This document shows, one piece after another, positions 27,499 to 38,900 of a stretch of 64,000 bases of DNA. The notes beneath the pieces were generated by a model. That model searched no databases, was not told where the DNA came from, and saw only the letters and a list, made by a program, of their open reading frames with translations. This DNA comes from Paraburkholderia sp. D15 (lineage in GTDB: Bacteria; Pseudomonadota; Gammaproteobacteria; Burkholderiales; Burkholderiaceae), in assembly GCF_029910215.1 (NCBI RefSeq), contig NZ_CP110395.1:558001-622000 (forward strand), in the 5' to 3' direction. The number at the start of each line of letters is the position of its first letter. The stretch's first letter is position 1. A program made the position numbers and the translations under genes.

Positions 27499-27527
27499 TT
27501 CAGAGGGGCAACGTCTTGCCATATAAT
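27499..27527 (+). promoter_or_regulatory. candidate promoter for lptD
   Basis: TATAAT at 27522-27527 with TTCAGA at 27499-27504, 17 bp spacing. It faces lptD and lies close to the divergent amgK start, leaving a leader of roughly 170 bp before the lptD ATG. Confidence 0.4.
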
Positions 27528-27704
27528 ACCCCACGACTTTTTTGACGCGACTCACGCCAGCTTGAGCGTAGTGCGCTTCACCGCCCGCCTCACCGTTCGA
27601 ATCATTGACAATCTTGATGCGCAGCCCACTGTCACGGTCGGGGTGCGCAGGCGGTGGATCGTGACTGCAGGAGCTGACGGACGGGCCGATTCGCCAAACG
27701 ATAC

Positions 27705-30071
27705 ATGCCGCCTAGACAGCTTTCCCAAACCCCTTCCTCTTGTGCTGTAGTGCCGCGCAAAAGGCGGCTCGTCGCGGCGTTGCTCGCCGTTCCGGGCCTG
27801 ATGCCCGCGCTTGCGCACGCCCAGCTGGTGGGGGAAGCCGCGCAGCCGCAACCAATCGATTCGACGTGGGGCATGCAGCTCGCGCCGCAGCTCGAGGAGC
27901 ATCCGCTGCAACAGGGGCAGAAGCCGGCCACCTTCGTACTCGGCGACACGACCAGCGGCACGACCGACCAGGACCTGGCGGCCAAGGGTTCGGCCGAGGT
28001 GCGGCGCAATACGATGGTCATCAAGGCCGACGCGCTGCACTACGATCAGGACACGGACATGGCCGACGCATACGGCCAGGTCCACATCAACAACAACGGC
28101 AATACGTTCATCGGTCCCGAAGCGCACATGCGGCTCGATTCGAGCGAAGGTTTCATGACCGCGCCGAAGTACCACTTCAGTGTGACGGGCGGTTCGGGCA
28201 GCGCGCAGCGCGTCGATCTGCTCGACAACGAACGCTCGGTGTTCACCAAGGGCACCTACACGGCCTGCCAGTGCGCGGACAATCCGGCGTGGTACATCAA
28301 GGGCAGCGAGTTCGATTTCGACACCGGCGCGGACGAAGGCGTCGCCTATAACGGCGTGCTGTTCTTCCAGGGCGTGCCGGTGTTCGCCTCGCCGTGGCTG
28401 TCGTTTCCGCTGTCGGGCGAGCGGCGCAGCGGCATTCTGCCGCCCACGTTCTCGCTGAGTTCGTCGAACGGCTTCGAACTGTCGGTGCCGTACTACTTCA
28501 ACATCGCACCGAATCGCGACCTGACGATCACGCCGCGGCTGATCTCGAAGCGTGGCGTGCAGTTGCAGTCGTCGTTCCGTTATCTGTCGCCCACGTATTC
28601 CGGCTCGATCACCGGTGAGTTCCTGCCCGACGACCGGCTGACGAAGACCAACCGCTACGCGCTGTACATCCAGCACAACCAGAACTTCGGCGACGGGTTC
28701 GGCGGCTACATCTACTACAACAAGGTCTCGGACAACACGTATCCGGAAGACCTGTCGTCGTCGGTCAGCCAGTTCATGAACGGCACCCAGCTCCTGTATC
28801 AGCAGGAAGCCGGGTTGACCTACAACAACGGCCCGTGGTCGGTGCTCGCGCGCGAGCAGCACTGGCAGACGCTGACGCCGTCGGTCGCGCCGTACGGCCG
28901 CGAACCGCAATTGAACGTGAAGTACGCGAAGTACAACGTCGGCGGTTTCGATTACGGCGCCGAGGCCGATTACTCGAATTTCCGCATCACGACGGCGGAC
29001 ACGACTCAAGGCCAGCGGGTCATGTTCAACCCGTACGTGTCGTATTCGGTGATCGGGCCGGGCTACTTCGTCACGCCGAAGGTGCAATGGCACTTCGCGC
29101 AGTACAACCTGAACAACATCAGTACCGACGTGCCGGTGGGCACGCCGAAGTACTTCACCGAATCGATCCCGACCTTCACGTTCGACACCGGACTGATCTT
29201 CGACCGTTCGGTGCGGATCTTCGGCGAGGATTACATCCAGACGCTGGAACCGCGTCTGTACTATGTGTACACGCCGTACCGCAATCAGGAATTCGCGCCG
29301 CTGTTCGATACCGCCGAGTCCGACTTCGGGCTCGCGGAAATCTTCTCGCCGAACACCTTCGTCGGTAACGACCGGATCGCCGACGCGAACCGCCTGACCG
29401 CCGCCATCACCACGCGCTTCATCAACCCGGCCACGGGCGACGAACGCGCGCGCTTCGTGATCGCGCAGCAGTACTACTTCCAGGACCAGCGCGTCACGCT
29501 GACGCCGACGCAAACCAGCACGCAGGCCACGCATTCGGACCTGATCGTGGGCGCCTCGCTCAAGCTCGGCGCCGGTTTCGCTTCGGAAACGGCGTTCCAA
29601 TATAATGCCGACAACAACCAGTTGGTGAAGACGAGCGTCGGCTTCGGCTTCAGTCCGGCCACCGGCAAGGTGATCAACGTCGCGTACCGCTACACGCGCG
29701 CGAACACCACGCTGGACAACACGCCGATCAACCAGGTGCTGGTATCGGGGCAATGGCCGTTGAGCCATCGGGTGTACAGCGTCGCGCGCTTCAACTACGA
29801 CCTGGGCGCCAAGCGCATCGTCGACGGCCTGGTAGGCCTGCAGTACGACGCCGACTGCTGGACGCTCGGCGCCGGGATCCAGCGCTACGCGAACGGTTTG
29901 AACACCACGGGTCAGAATCAGACCAGCACGCGGTTTCTCGCGCAGTTGACGTTCAAGGGTCTGGCGAGCGTCGACAATGGTCTGATGGCCGCGTTCCGCA
30001 ACGGCGTGCAGGGCTATTCGCCGCCGCCGCCGCCGTTGCCGCCGCAGGCGCGTTTCACCAATTACGAATGA
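27705..30071 (+). CDS. lptD: LPS-assembly protein LptD
   Basis: A 788-residue outer-membrane protein. A signal peptide (about 1-40, ending ALAHAQ) precedes the LptA/OstA-like periplasmic domain ([23 protein letters not shown]...). A long beta-barrel follows, with the LptD-specific [20 protein letters not shown] segment near residue 225. The CQC pair near residue 188 and a later Cys could make the disulfides LptD needs. It inserts LPS into the outer leaflet with LptE. SurA, the chaperone that helps fold LptD, is encoded immediately downstream, as in many proteobacteria. Confidence 0.95.
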   Translation: MPPRQLSQTPSSCAVVPRKRRLVAALLAVPGLMPALAHAQLVGEAAQPQPIDSTWGMQLAPQLEEHPLQQGQKPATFVLGDTTSGTTDQDLAAKGSAEVRRNTMVIKADALHYDQDTDMADAYGQVHINNNGNTFIGPEAHMRLDSSEGFMTAPKYHFSVTGGSGSAQRVDLLDNERSVFTKGTYTACQCADNPAWYIKGSEFDFDTGADEGVAYNGVLFFQGVPVFASPWLSFPLSGERRSGILPPTFSLSSSNGFELSVPYYFNIAPNRDLTITPRLISKRGVQLQSSFRYLSPTYSGSITGEFLPDDRLTKTNRYALYIQHNQNFGDGFGGYIYYNKVSDNTYPEDLSSSVSQFMNGTQLLYQQEAGLTYNNGPWSVLAREQHWQTLTPSVAPYGREPQLNVKYAKYNVGGFDYGAEADYSNFRITTADTTQGQRVMFNPYVSYSVIGPGYFVTPKVQWHFAQYNLNNISTDVPVGTPKYFTESIPTFTFDTGLIFDRSVRIFGEDYIQTLEPRLYYVYTPYRNQEFAPLFDTAESDFGLAEIFSPNTFVGNDRIADANRLTAAITTRFINPATGDERARFVIAQQYYFQDQRVTLTPTQTSTQATHSDLIVGASLKLGAGFASETAFQYNADNNQLVKTSVGFGFSPATGKVINVAYRYTRANTTLDNTPINQVLVSGQWPLSHRVYSVARFNYDLGAKRIVDGLVGLQYDADCWTLGAGIQRYANGLNTTGQNQTSTRFLAQLTFKGLASVDNGLMAAFRNGVQGYSPPPPPLPPQARFTNYE

Positions 30072-30154
30072 CGCAGGTTCGGACGCGATCGTTGATAGCG
30101 TGCGTAGAGTACGAAAAGACGGGCCAACGCGTGCCCGACATCATTGGAGTATCT

Positions 30155-31519
30155 GTGGCAATCATGAAAAAGCTTCGCTTGGCAACGCTCACGGCTGGTC
30201 TTGCCGCCGTGGCGTCTTTCCTGTCGGTTGCGCCGGTTCAGGCGCAGGCGCTGGCCGGCGTCGGTAACGGCCAGACGGTCGATACCATTGCCGCGGTGGT
30301 CAACAACGGTGTCATCACGCAGCGCGAGCTCGACGATCGCATGGGACTGATCACGCGCCGGCTGAATCAGCAGAACGCGCCGGTCCCGCCGATGGACCAG
30401 TTGCGTCAGCAGGTGCTGAACCAGATGGTGCTCGAACGCATCCAGTTGCAGAAGGCGAAGGAAGACAACATCAATGTCGACGACGCCGCCGTGCAGAAAA
30501 CGCTCGAACGGCTCGCGCAGTCGAACAACCTGCCGCTCGAGGTCTACCGCTCGCGGATCGAGGCGCAAGGCGTGCCTTGGGACACCTTCAAGAAAGACGC
30601 GCGCACCGAGCTCACGCTGTCGCGTCTGCGCGAGAAGGAAGTGGACAGCAAGATCGTGGTGTCGGACGCCGAGGTGGCGAACTACATCGCCAGTCAGCGC
30701 GGCCCGAACGCCGGCCTGACGAGCGATCTGCACATGCAGCACATTTTCCTGAAGGCGCCGCTGAACGCGTCGGAAACGGATATCGAAGCGGCGCAGAAGA
30801 AGGCTCAGGCCCTGCTTGCCGAAGCCAAGGGCGGCGCGAACTTCGAGAAGCTCGCGAAGGCCAATTCGCAGGCGCCGGATGCGTCCAAGGGTGGCGATAC
30901 CGGCTACGTGCAGCCGTCGAAGCTGCCGCCTGAGTTCGTCAAGGCCGCGTCCTCGCTGCGTCCGGGCGAAATCAATCCGGACGTGATCCGCACCAACGAC
31001 GGCTTCGAAGTCGTGCGTCTGGTCGATCGCCGCACGGGTCAAGGCAGCGCCTCGGACGCGCCGAAGCTCGTGCAGACGCACGTGCGCCACATCCTGCTGC
31101 GCGTCGGCGACGGCATGTCGGAGCCGCAGGCGCGTCAGAAGCTGCTGGAGATCAAGAACGAAATCGCCGCGGGCGGCGACTTCGCGAAGTTCGCACACAC
31201 GTATTCGCAGGACGGCTCGTCGTCGCAAGGCGGCGATCTCGGCTGGATCAGCCCGGGCGAAACGGTGCCGGAATTCGAGCGCGCGATGAACAGCCTGCAG
31301 GACGGCCAGATCAGCGATCCGGTGCGCAGCGAGTACGGCTACCACCTGATCCAGGTGCTGGGCCGCCGCGACGCCGAAGGCTCGGTCGCACAGCAGATGG
31401 ACCTCGCGCGCCAGGCGATCGGTCAGCGCAAGGCGGAACAGGCTTACGCCGACTGGCTGCGTGAGTTGCGCGACACCGCGTACGTGGAAGTGAAACCCAC
31501 GCTGTCGAGCGCGCAGTAA
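30155..31519 (+). CDS. surA: periplasmic chaperone and peptidyl-prolyl isomerase SurA
   Basis: About 454 residues. A signal peptide ([28 protein letters not shown]) is followed by the SurA N-terminal chaperone region ([19 protein letters not shown]). Two parvulin domains follow, each with a HI(F/L)L core (MQHIFLK near 190, RHILLRV near 310). It escorts outer-membrane proteins, including LptD encoded just upstream. GGAG at 30146 is 5 bp before a GTG (30155) and 14 bp before the ATG at 30164, so GTG is favoured; the ATG gives a more standard signal peptide start. Confidence 0.93.
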   Translation: MAIMKKLRLATLTAGLAAVASFLSVAPVQAQALAGVGNGQTVDTIAAVVNNGVITQRELDDRMGLITRRLNQQNAPVPPMDQLRQQVLNQMVLERIQLQKAKEDNINVDDAAVQKTLERLAQSNNLPLEVYRSRIEAQGVPWDTFKKDARTELTLSRLREKEVDSKIVVSDAEVANYIASQRGPNAGLTSDLHMQHIFLKAPLNASETDIEAAQKKAQALLAEAKGGANFEKLAKANSQAPDASKGGDTGYVQPSKLPPEFVKAASSLRPGEINPDVIRTNDGFEVVRLVDRRTGQGSASDAPKLVQTHVRHILLRVGDGMSEPQARQKLLEIKNEIAAGGDFAKFAHTYSQDGSSSQGGDLGWISPGETVPEFERAMNSLQDGQISDPVRSEYGYHLIQVLGRRDAEGSVAQQMDLARQAIGQRKAEQAYADWLRELRDTAYVEVKPTLSSAQ

Positions 31520-31524
31520 TCGTC

Positions 31525-32529
31525 ATGACGAACGCCGCCCCGTCCAGCGCCGTGCACATCGCGATCACGACCGGCGAACCCGCCGGCGTCGGTCCCGAGT
31601 TGACCGTGCAGGCGCTCGCCGGCGCGGCGGCGCACTGGCCGCACGCGCAATTCACCGTGCTGGGCGACGCGGCGCTGCTCGCCGCGCGCGCGCGGGCGGT
31701 CGGCGTCGACTGGACCGCGTTGCAGGCGGACGGCAAACGCATCCGCGTGCAGCACCGGCCGCTCGGCGCGCCCGTGCAGGCAGGCAAGCTGGACGCCGCC
31801 AACGGCCGCTACGTGCTCGATCTGCTCGATAGCGCGATCGACGGCGCGGTGGCCGGCAGCTTCGACGCGATCGTCACTGCGCCGCTGCAAAAAAGCACCA
31901 TCAACGATGCCGGTGTGCCGTTCACCGGCCACACCGAATACCTCGCCGAGCGCACGCACACGCCGCGCGTGGTGATGATGCTGGCGGGCACCGGCAAGCG
32001 GCCGCTGCGCGTCGCGCTCGCCACCACGCATCTGCCGCTCAAGGACGTGTCGGCGGCGTTGTCCGTCGAAGGCATCGTCGAGACGCTGCGTATCATCGAT
32101 CACGATCTGCGACACCACTTCGGTTTGCCGGCGCCGCGCATCCTCGTGACGGGCCTCAATCCGCATGCGGGCGAAAACGGCTACCTGGGCCGCGAGGAAA
32201 TCGAGGTCATCACGCCGGCGCTGAAACTCGCGAACGGGCAGGGCATCGACGCGCCGGGTCCGTATCCGGCCGACACGCTGTTCCAGCCGCGTTATCTGGA
32301 TCAGGCCGACTGCGTGCTGGCCATGTTTCACGATCAGGGCCTGCCGGTGCTGAAGTACGCGACGTTCGGCGAAGGCATCAACGTCACGCTGGGCTTGCCG
32401 ATCATCCGCACGTCGGTCGATCACGGCACCGCGCTGGATCTCGCGGGCACGGGCCGCGCCGACGCGGGCAGTCTGATCGCCGCGATCGAAACCGCGGTGT
32501 CGATGGCGCGGCATCGCCGCGCGGGTTGA
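31525..32529 (+). CDS. pdxA: 4-hydroxythreonine-4-phosphate dehydrogenase
   Basis: A 334-residue PdxA with the family opening [15 protein letters not shown]. The metal-binding histidines lie in [10 protein letters not shown], the [12 protein letters not shown] segment and [13 protein letters not shown]. It oxidises 4-phosphohydroxy-L-threonine in pyridoxal phosphate synthesis. It starts 5 bp after the surA stop, so they form an operon. pdxA followed by rsmA is a conserved order. Confidence 0.95.
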   Translation: MTNAAPSSAVHIAITTGEPAGVGPELTVQALAGAAAHWPHAQFTVLGDAALLAARARAVGVDWTALQADGKRIRVQHRPLGAPVQAGKLDAANGRYVLDLLDSAIDGAVAGSFDAIVTAPLQKSTINDAGVPFTGHTEYLAERTHTPRVVMMLAGTGKRPLRVALATTHLPLKDVSAALSVEGIVETLRIIDHDLRHHFGLPAPRILVTGLNPHAGENGYLGREEIEVITPALKLANGQGIDAPGPYPADTLFQPRYLDQADCVLAMFHDQGLPVLKYATFGEGINVTLGLPIIRTSVDHGTALDLAGTGRADAGSLIAAIETAVSMARHRRAG

Positions 32530-32660
32530 CCGATCTGGCGCCGGCGTAGTTTGCGCGGTTGAGCGCGTGCGCCGCCCGTTCTGACCGAGTGCGGCGGATA
32601 TGACGCACGCGCCGCATATTCCCTTTCTTTAAGCAGTTCTCTTTCTTTAGCGTTTCTTCG

Positions 32661-33491
32661 ATGTCCACCAGCAGACAGCAACAGGGCCGGCACCAAGGTC
32701 ATATCGCGCGCAAGCGTTTCGGTCAGAACTTTCTGGTCGACCTGGGCGTGATCGATTCGATCGTCGACGTGATCCGGCCGCAGCGCGGCGAGCGCATGGT
32801 CGAGATCGGCCCCGGTCTCGGCGCGCTCACCGAGCCGCTGATCGAGCGTCTGGCGACGCCCGAGGCGCCGCTGCACGCGGTCGAGCTGGACCGCGACCTG
32901 ATCGGCCGTCTGAAGACGAAATTCGGCGCGCTGCTCGAGCTGCACGCGGGCGACGCGCTCGCGTTCGATTTCGGTTCGCTCGCCGCGCCGGGCGACAAGC
33001 GCTCGCTGCGCATTGTCGGTAACCTGCCGTACAACATTTCGAGCCCGCTGCTGTTCCACCTCGCGACGTTCGCGCATTGCGTGATCGACCAGCATTTCAT
33101 GCTGCAGAACGAAGTGGTGGAGCGGATGGTGGCGGAGCCGGGCAGCAAGGCCTTCAGCCGTCTCTCGGTGATGCTGCAATACCGCTATGTGATCGACAAG
33201 CAGCTCGACGTGCCGCCCGAGTCGTTCAACCCACCGCCGAAAGTCGATTCCGCGATCGTGCGAATGATTCCGTACGAGCCGCACGAACTGCCCGACGTGG
33301 ACGAACGCGTGCTCGGCGACGTGGTGACGGCGGCGTTCTCGCAACGCCGCAAGATGTTGCGCAATACGCTGGCCGCGTTCCGCGACAAGGTGGATTTCGA
33401 CGCGATCGGCTTCGACCTGCAGCGCCGCGCGGAGGACGTGCCGGTTGCCGAATACGTGCGCGTCGCGCAGATCGTCGCGGGGAACGGCTAA
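32661..33491 (+). CDS. rsmA: 16S rRNA dimethyladenosine transferase (KsgA)
   Basis: A 276-residue Rossmann methyltransferase. [10 protein letters not shown] near the N-terminus, [14 protein letters not shown] (SAM motif I) and [15 protein letters not shown] (catalytic NLPY) identify RsmA, which dimethylates two adenines at the 3' end of 16S rRNA. The C-terminal helical domain is complete. It is last in lptD-surA-pdxA-rsmA. Its stop codon lies in the first copy of a 7-bp tandem repeat. Confidence 0.95.
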   Translation: MSTSRQQQGRHQGHIARKRFGQNFLVDLGVIDSIVDVIRPQRGERMVEIGPGLGALTEPLIERLATPEAPLHAVELDRDLIGRLKTKFGALLELHAGDALAFDFGSLAAPGDKRSLRIVGNLPYNISSPLLFHLATFAHCVIDQHFMLQNEVVERMVAEPGSKAFSRLSVMLQYRYVIDKQLDVPPESFNPPPKVDSAIVRMIPYEPHELPDVDERVLGDVVTAAFSQRRKMLRNTLAAFRDKVDFDAIGFDLQRRAEDVPVAEYVRVAQIVAGNG

Positions 33492-33506
33492 CGGCTAACG
33501 GCTAAC
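33486..33506 (+). repeat. 7-bp tandem repeat across the rsmA stop codon
   Basis: GGCTAAC occurs three times in a row. Because the unit is 7 bp, it places TAA in each of the three forward frames, at 33489, 33496 and 33503. Confidence 0.9.
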
Positions 33507-33535
33507 GGGCGGATAACGGTTAAGGGCAACGCATC

Positions 33536-34477
33536 CTAGCTGTTCACGGTCGCGCGCCGCGCCGGCGCGTTGACCAGCGCGATGCCCGCCAGCACCAGCA
33601 ACGCGGCCATCAGAAAGCGCAAGCTGAACGACTCGCCGAGCAACAGCACACCGAAACTCACGCCGAACAGCGGCGTGAGAAACGAAAACACCGACAGGCG
33701 CGACGCGATATAGCGCGTCAACAGCCAGAACCACACCAGATAGCTGACGAACGCGACGATCACCGCCTGATACGCGAGGCTCAGCAACGCGAGCGGCGTC
33801 ACCGTGTCGACGTGCGCCTGACCGAGTCCGGCCGCGAGCGCGAGCAGCACCACTGCCGACACCGCCAGTTGATAGAACAGCGTCTTGCTCGCGCTCGATT
33901 GCGCGAGTCGCGTGGCGCGCACCACCACCGTGGTCGCGGCCCAGGCGATGCCGGCCAGCACGCCGAGCGCGTCGCCGGCCGTGCCTTGCAACGTGGCGCC
34001 GTGCGCGCCGTGGCCATGCAGGAAGCCGTCCGCGAAGGCCAGCGCGATACCGGCAAACGCGACGACAATGCCGAGCCACTGGATGCGCCGCATCCGCTCA
34101 CCGGCGACGAACCAGTGCAGACCGAGCGCGGTAAAACACGGCGCGGTGTAGAGAAACACGGCCATGCGCGACGCGCTGGTCAGCGTCAAGCCGAGAAAAA
34201 TGCACACGAACTCCGCGGCGAACAGCACGCCCGCGAGCAGGCCGGCGCCGAGCGTGCCGTCGTCGCGAAACAGCGGCGTGCCGCGCGAGCGCGCCCAGCC
34301 CCACACCAGCAACGCGGCGACCGCCGAGCGCAAGCCCGCCTGAAAGACCGGCGGCAATGCCGCGTTGGTGCTTTTGATGGCGACCTGCTGGAAGCCCCAG
34401 ATTGCGCACAGGCCGACCATCAGCAGGATCGCGTAGCTATCGGGGGCGCGGCGTGCGGGCAGGGCGGATGTGCTCAT
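33536..34477 (-). CDS. EamA/DMT-family transporter
   Basis: A 313-residue protein with ten predicted hydrophobic segments, arranged as two EamA halves (about 15-150 and 170-300). Typical segments are LMVGLCAIWGFQQVAIK at the start and SVFSFLTPLFGVSFGVLLLGE in the second half. It is an inner-membrane transporter of the drug/metabolite superfamily; substrates are often amino acids or related metabolites, but nothing here shows which. It is convergent with rsmA and divergent from the porin gene. Confidence 0.88.
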   Translation of the reverse strand: MSTSALPARRAPDSYAILLMVGLCAIWGFQQVAIKSTNAALPPVFQAGLRSAVAALLVWGWARSRGTPLFRDDGTLGAGLLAGVLFAAEFVCIFLGLTLTSASRMAVFLYTAPCFTALGLHWFVAGERMRRIQWLGIVVAFAGIALAFADGFLHGHGAHGATLQGTAGDALGVLAGIAWAATTVVVRATRLAQSSASKTLFYQLAVSAVVLLALAAGLGQAHVDTVTPLALLSLAYQAVIVAFVSYLVWFWLLTRYIASRLSVFSFLTPLFGVSFGVLLLGESFSLRFLMAALLVLAGIALVNAPARRATVNS

Positions 34478-34661
34478 GAGGGGCGATCGGTTCGCGAAAC
34501 GTTGAGAAATCTGAAACGCGGGCCGCTACCGGCATCCGGAAGATGCCGTTCCGGCCCGGGCCATACGATATCAAACCCGCCCCATCCCGCCCGCCGATGA
34601 CCCCACCGCCTACGCGTGCTTCTTACAGGCTGCAAGCGTTTTGCGCGGATAACAACACTCG

Positions 34662-34689
34662 GCCGCGCGGGGTGGCGCGGCATTTTTTT
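34662..34689 (+). terminator. terminator-like hairpin in the porin leader
   Basis: GCCGCGC (34662-34668) pairs with GCGCGGC (34675-34681) around GGGGTG, followed by A and seven T residues. It lies about 75 bp before the porin ATG on the sense strand. It may be an attenuator in the porin leader, or may end upstream transcription. Confidence 0.55.
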
Positions 34690-34763
34690 GCCGTCATCGT
34701 TTCGCGCTAAGGTTCCACCACAAGCGTTTCGTCAGGAACGTCGCAAGGGTGCGAGGAGACGGC

Positions 34764-35918
34764 ATGAACAGCGTACGCAGGTGGACGGCAGCGATGATGC
34801 CCGCGGCGCTTGCGTCGTTCGGCTGTCAGCTCGCGCAGGCACAATCGAGCGTGACCTTGTACGGCGTAGTCGACGAAAGCGTGCGCTATCTGACGCATGC
34901 GAATCTGGCCGGCGCTTCGTCGCTCGGACTCGGCAACGGCGGCATGACCGAGAGCCGCTGGGGGTTGAAGGGCGTCGAGGATATCGGTGGCGGCTGGTCG
35001 GTGTTCTTCAAGCTCGAAAACCGCTTCTATCTGAACAGCGGCCAGAGCGATCCCACCCTGCCGTTTTTCAACGAAGCGCAGATCGGCGTGCGGTCGACCT
35101 CGTATGGGCAGGTGATCGTCGGCAGGCAGTACAACGTGATGATCGAAGGCATCACCGTCGGCGGTTATGGCAGCAACGCGTGGATTCCGTACGACTTCAG
35201 CTTCCAGCCGGAAGTGACGATGACCGGCGGTATCTGGACCAGCAACCAGGTGCAGTATCAGGCGCGTTACGGCGGTTTCACCTTTGCGGCAGGTTATGCG
35301 CTCGGCGGCAATGCGGGCAATGCGTCGGGCAATGCGGCCGCCGCGGCTTCCACCGCGTATGGCAGCCAGATCGGCGCCGCGTTCGCGTATGGACCGGCGG
35401 GCGGTCCGTTCAGTCTTGGCGGCGCGTACGAGGCATCGAAGGATTCCGTCAACGGCGCGGCCGCGAAAGCATGGACGTTCGGCGGTTCGTACACGTGGAA
35501 CCTGACGCGCTTCTCCGCGGGCTATATCGTCAATCAGAACGACGCGGGTTTTGCCAATTTCGCCAATGGGCCGTTCACCGCGCCCGCGCTGAATGCGCTG
35601 AAGTACACGGACTTCGCGCGGCGTCGCATGATCATGGGCGGCGTGACGCAGCAGGTCGGCAACGTCTGGCACTTCGCCGCGAACGTCTGGCGCACGTTGC
35701 AGGACGGCAAGACGCCGGCGCGCAACGGCTCGGCCTGGCAGTATCAACTGGTCGCCGATTACAACCTGTCGAAGCGCACGGATGTCTACGTGGAAGGCGA
35801 TTACGCGATCTATCGCGGCGATCTGATCGGTGCGCAACTCCAGGGTGTGAATAGCGTCGGACTCGCGCAGAAGGGGACGCAACTCGGTTTGATGGCGGGC
35901 GTGCGGCATCAGTTTTGA
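34764..35918 (+). CDS. general (OmpC-type) porin
   Basis: A 384-residue porin. A signal peptide (about 1-26, ending QLAQAQS) precedes SSVTLYGVVDESVRYL, the characteristic first strand of Burkholderia trimeric porins. GMTESRWGLKGVEDIGGGWSVFFKLE follows, as does the terminal RHQF with its C-terminal Phe for BAM recognition. It forms a passive channel for small solutes in the outer membrane. GAGGAGAC before the ATG at 34764 fixes the start. A short insert rich in Gly/Asn/Ala (about 185-205) is probably an external loop. Confidence 0.93.
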   Translation: MNSVRRWTAAMMPAALASFGCQLAQAQSSVTLYGVVDESVRYLTHANLAGASSLGLGNGGMTESRWGLKGVEDIGGGWSVFFKLENRFYLNSGQSDPTLPFFNEAQIGVRSTSYGQVIVGRQYNVMIEGITVGGYGSNAWIPYDFSFQPEVTMTGGIWTSNQVQYQARYGGFTFAAGYALGGNAGNASGNAAAAASTAYGSQIGAAFAYGPAGGPFSLGGAYEASKDSVNGAAAKAWTFGGSYTWNLTRFSAGYIVNQNDAGFANFANGPFTAPALNALKYTDFARRRMIMGGVTQQVGNVWHFAANVWRTLQDGKTPARNGSAWQYQLVADYNLSKRTDVYVEGDYAIYRGDLIGAQLQGVNSVGLAQKGTQLGLMAGVRHQF

Positions 35919-35946
35919 AGCGGCGGGCCGATCACATTCGATCCCC

Positions 35947-38900
35947 TCACCACTTCCACCGTGCGCCCAGATCGCCCTCGACGCTTCTGCGCCGCTCGCC
36001 GTTCACGTTCGTCGTGTAACTCGCGTTGGCGAACACGCTGCCGTGCGTGCCCAGACGCGCGGCGACACCCGCGCCGATTTGCGCGGCCGTCGCGGCGACT
36101 TCGGATGGAATCACGGTCGTGCCCGCATACGTGACGCTGTCGGTGCCGCTGAAATAGCGCCACAGGTTCGCGCGCACATACGGTTGCCATTGCGCGTGGG
36201 CGCTCTCGAACGTGCCTTGCAGCCGCACGCCGAGGCGGCCTGTCAAGCCATCGGCCGCATGAAACGCGACGCTCGACACGCCGTCGTCGAAGGTGTCGAT
36301 GGAAGTGTGCTGCCAGATCAACTGCATCTGCGGTTCGACGCGGAACCTGCCGCCGAGCGGAATCGGCAGGCCGGCTTCCAGCGAAGAACTCACGGCGTGC
36401 CCATGTGTGCTCGCGCCGATGCCTTCGTTCGACATCGGGTCAAGGGTCAGCGCGCTGCCGAGTATCACCGCGTCGGTGTACCAGCCGCCCGGACCGATGT
36501 GCGTCCAGTACGCGCCGGCGCTGTAGGCATCGATCGACACATGGCCGGCCGGCAGATCGGGAAAGCCGAGCGCAAAGCCGCTCACGTCGCCCTGCGCGCG
36601 AGCGAAGCCGAGGAAGAAGCCGTAGTGGTTGCGATGGCCGCTCGCGCTGCGATCCGCGTAGAGGTCGTGGCCGACCTGCACGCCGCCGAAGTCGCCGCTG
36701 AAGTCCGGGTTCGCGCCGCCGCTACTGCGCTGCGACGCATGCCCGCCCCACACGCGTGACCATGCAGCGGGCAGCGGGCCCGTTTCGTCGAGCAGCGATT
36801 GTTCGCCCTGCCGGTCGTGGAAGGTGCCGATCTGCGCGATGCCGAGTTCGCGCGTGAGCGCGGGGACGGCGGCATAGACGGGGACTTCCATCCGGTAGAG
36901 CGGGATGGGCGCGGCGCCCGACGGTGGCGGGGAAGGAAGGGCGGGTGTGCCGGGCGTGGCGGTGGGGCCGGCGGCGGAGCTGGGGGGCGGTGTGGGCGTC
37001 GGGGTTGGAGTTGGTGTTGGCGTCGGCGTCGGTGTGGGCGATGGAGCAGGCGTCGGTGTCGGTGTGGCCGCCAGACTCGATCGCAGATACCAGTTGTCCG
37101 CTGTACCCGGACTCACCCCACCCTTGAACAGATAGTAGGTGTACGCGCCCGCCACCAATGGGACCGGCAGCGTAAACGCACCAGTGGTGGTCGTCGCGCC
37201 GCTGGTGGCCTGTACGACGAGAATCCCGTCCGTCAGCGTGGCGGCGCCCGTGCCCCCGACATTGGTCACGCCCAGCGTCGTACTGCCCGAGCCGACGCCC
37301 TGCGCGATCACCAGCTTGCCGCTCGGCGAGCCATCGCCGGCGAGCACGCTCTGCAGCAGCAAACGCCCGTTGAGGCCCGTGTAATTGCCGTCGATCACCA
37401 ACGCCGCCTGCGTACTCACGCCACCGTTGGTCAGATCGAGCGTCCCCCCGTTCTTCACGTTGACGAGCTGTCCCGCCACTGCCGGCGCGATCGTCAAGGC
37501 GCTGCTCAGGCCGCCCGCGAACAGCGTGCTGGTCGCATCGACATTGAGCGTGCCGGTCAGCGTGCCGCTGTCGCCGAGCGTGAGCCCCTGGGCGTCGAGC
37601 GTCAGACGGCTGCCGTTCGTCACGTTGACGGTTTCCCAATCGATGAAGCGGCTCACGTTGCTTGCCGACGTGTGATCGAAGGTCAGCAGGTCGGTGCCCG
37701 TGCCGCCGTCGAAGCTCGGCACGCCGCTCAGATTCGCGTCGGTGAGGTTGGTGAGCGTGGCGCTGTCGTTACCCGCACCGAGCCGCACGAAGCCCGTGAC
37801 GGTGCCGCCGCTCCAGTTGAACGTGTCGTTGCCGGTGTCGGTCCAGATCGCGCGGCCGTTGCCGCCCGCAATCGTGCCGGTGTTGTTGATGACGATATCG
37901 AATGCGCCGATCGAGCTGATCGCCTGACTCGTCGCCGCCGTGATGCTGCCGCTGTTGTTGATCGTCGCGCCCGCGTTGGCGAAGGCGATCGCATTGACCT
38001 GGCCCGCGATCGTGCCGGCATTGTTGAACGTGCCACCGCCGTTGACCACCACCGCATTGGCCTGCTGACTGACGATGCTCGCGCCCGCGAGGTTGTTCAG
38101 CGTGACGTTGCCGCTCAGATAGACGCCGAGTCCGCCCACCCCGCGCGCGGTGATCGAGCCGCTGTTCGTGACGACGCCGGGCGTCGTATCGAGCGACACG
38201 ATGCCGTGCGCGTCCGCGCCTGAAACATCGATCGTGCCGTGATTGGTCAGCACGTTATCGCCGGGACCGCCCGCCGCGTTGCCGTTCGCCAGCATGCCGT
38301 AGGCGCCGGCGCCGCTGGTGGCGATCGCGCCGTTGTTGACGAGCGTGTCGCCGTTCGTCAACGCCGCCATGCCGGGCGCGCTGTCGCCGCTCGTCGATAG
38401 CGTGCCGTTGTTGGTCAGCGTGCCGCCGCCGGTGCTCGACGCGTCGCGCAGGGCGGCCGCGTCATTGCCGGTGGTGTGGATCGTGCCGTTCGTGTCGTTG
38501 AGCATCGTGACGGCGGCCGCGCTGTTGAACATCGCGTCCGAGTCCACGCCGCTCGTCGTGATGTTGCCGCGATTGATCAGCAGGTTCTGACCGGCGCCGC
38601 CGCTTGCGCCCAGCGCGGCGACGCCGTAGAACGCGTCGCCGCTGCCGTTCAGGGTGCCGAGATTCGTGACCGTGCTGCCGTCGCGCACGAGAATGACGGT
38701 GCTGCCATTCACGGCGAGTTCCGCGCCGCTTTGCACGTTCACTGTAACGCCAGTGCTGCCGTTCGCCGCGGCGATGCCGGTGGTGAACGGATTCGGTGCG
38801 CCGTTCGTGCAGGAGACGGTTTGGCCGGTGATGGGTGCAGGATTGTTGCAGACCGCGAATGCAGGTTCGCAGGGCAACAGGATCGCAAATCCGATGGTGG

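Noticed and set aside
37005..37080. Repeats as a CRISPR array
   Set aside because: The units are 6 bp, contiguous, inside the autotransporter reading frame and encode Thr-Pro. No spacers and no cas genes.
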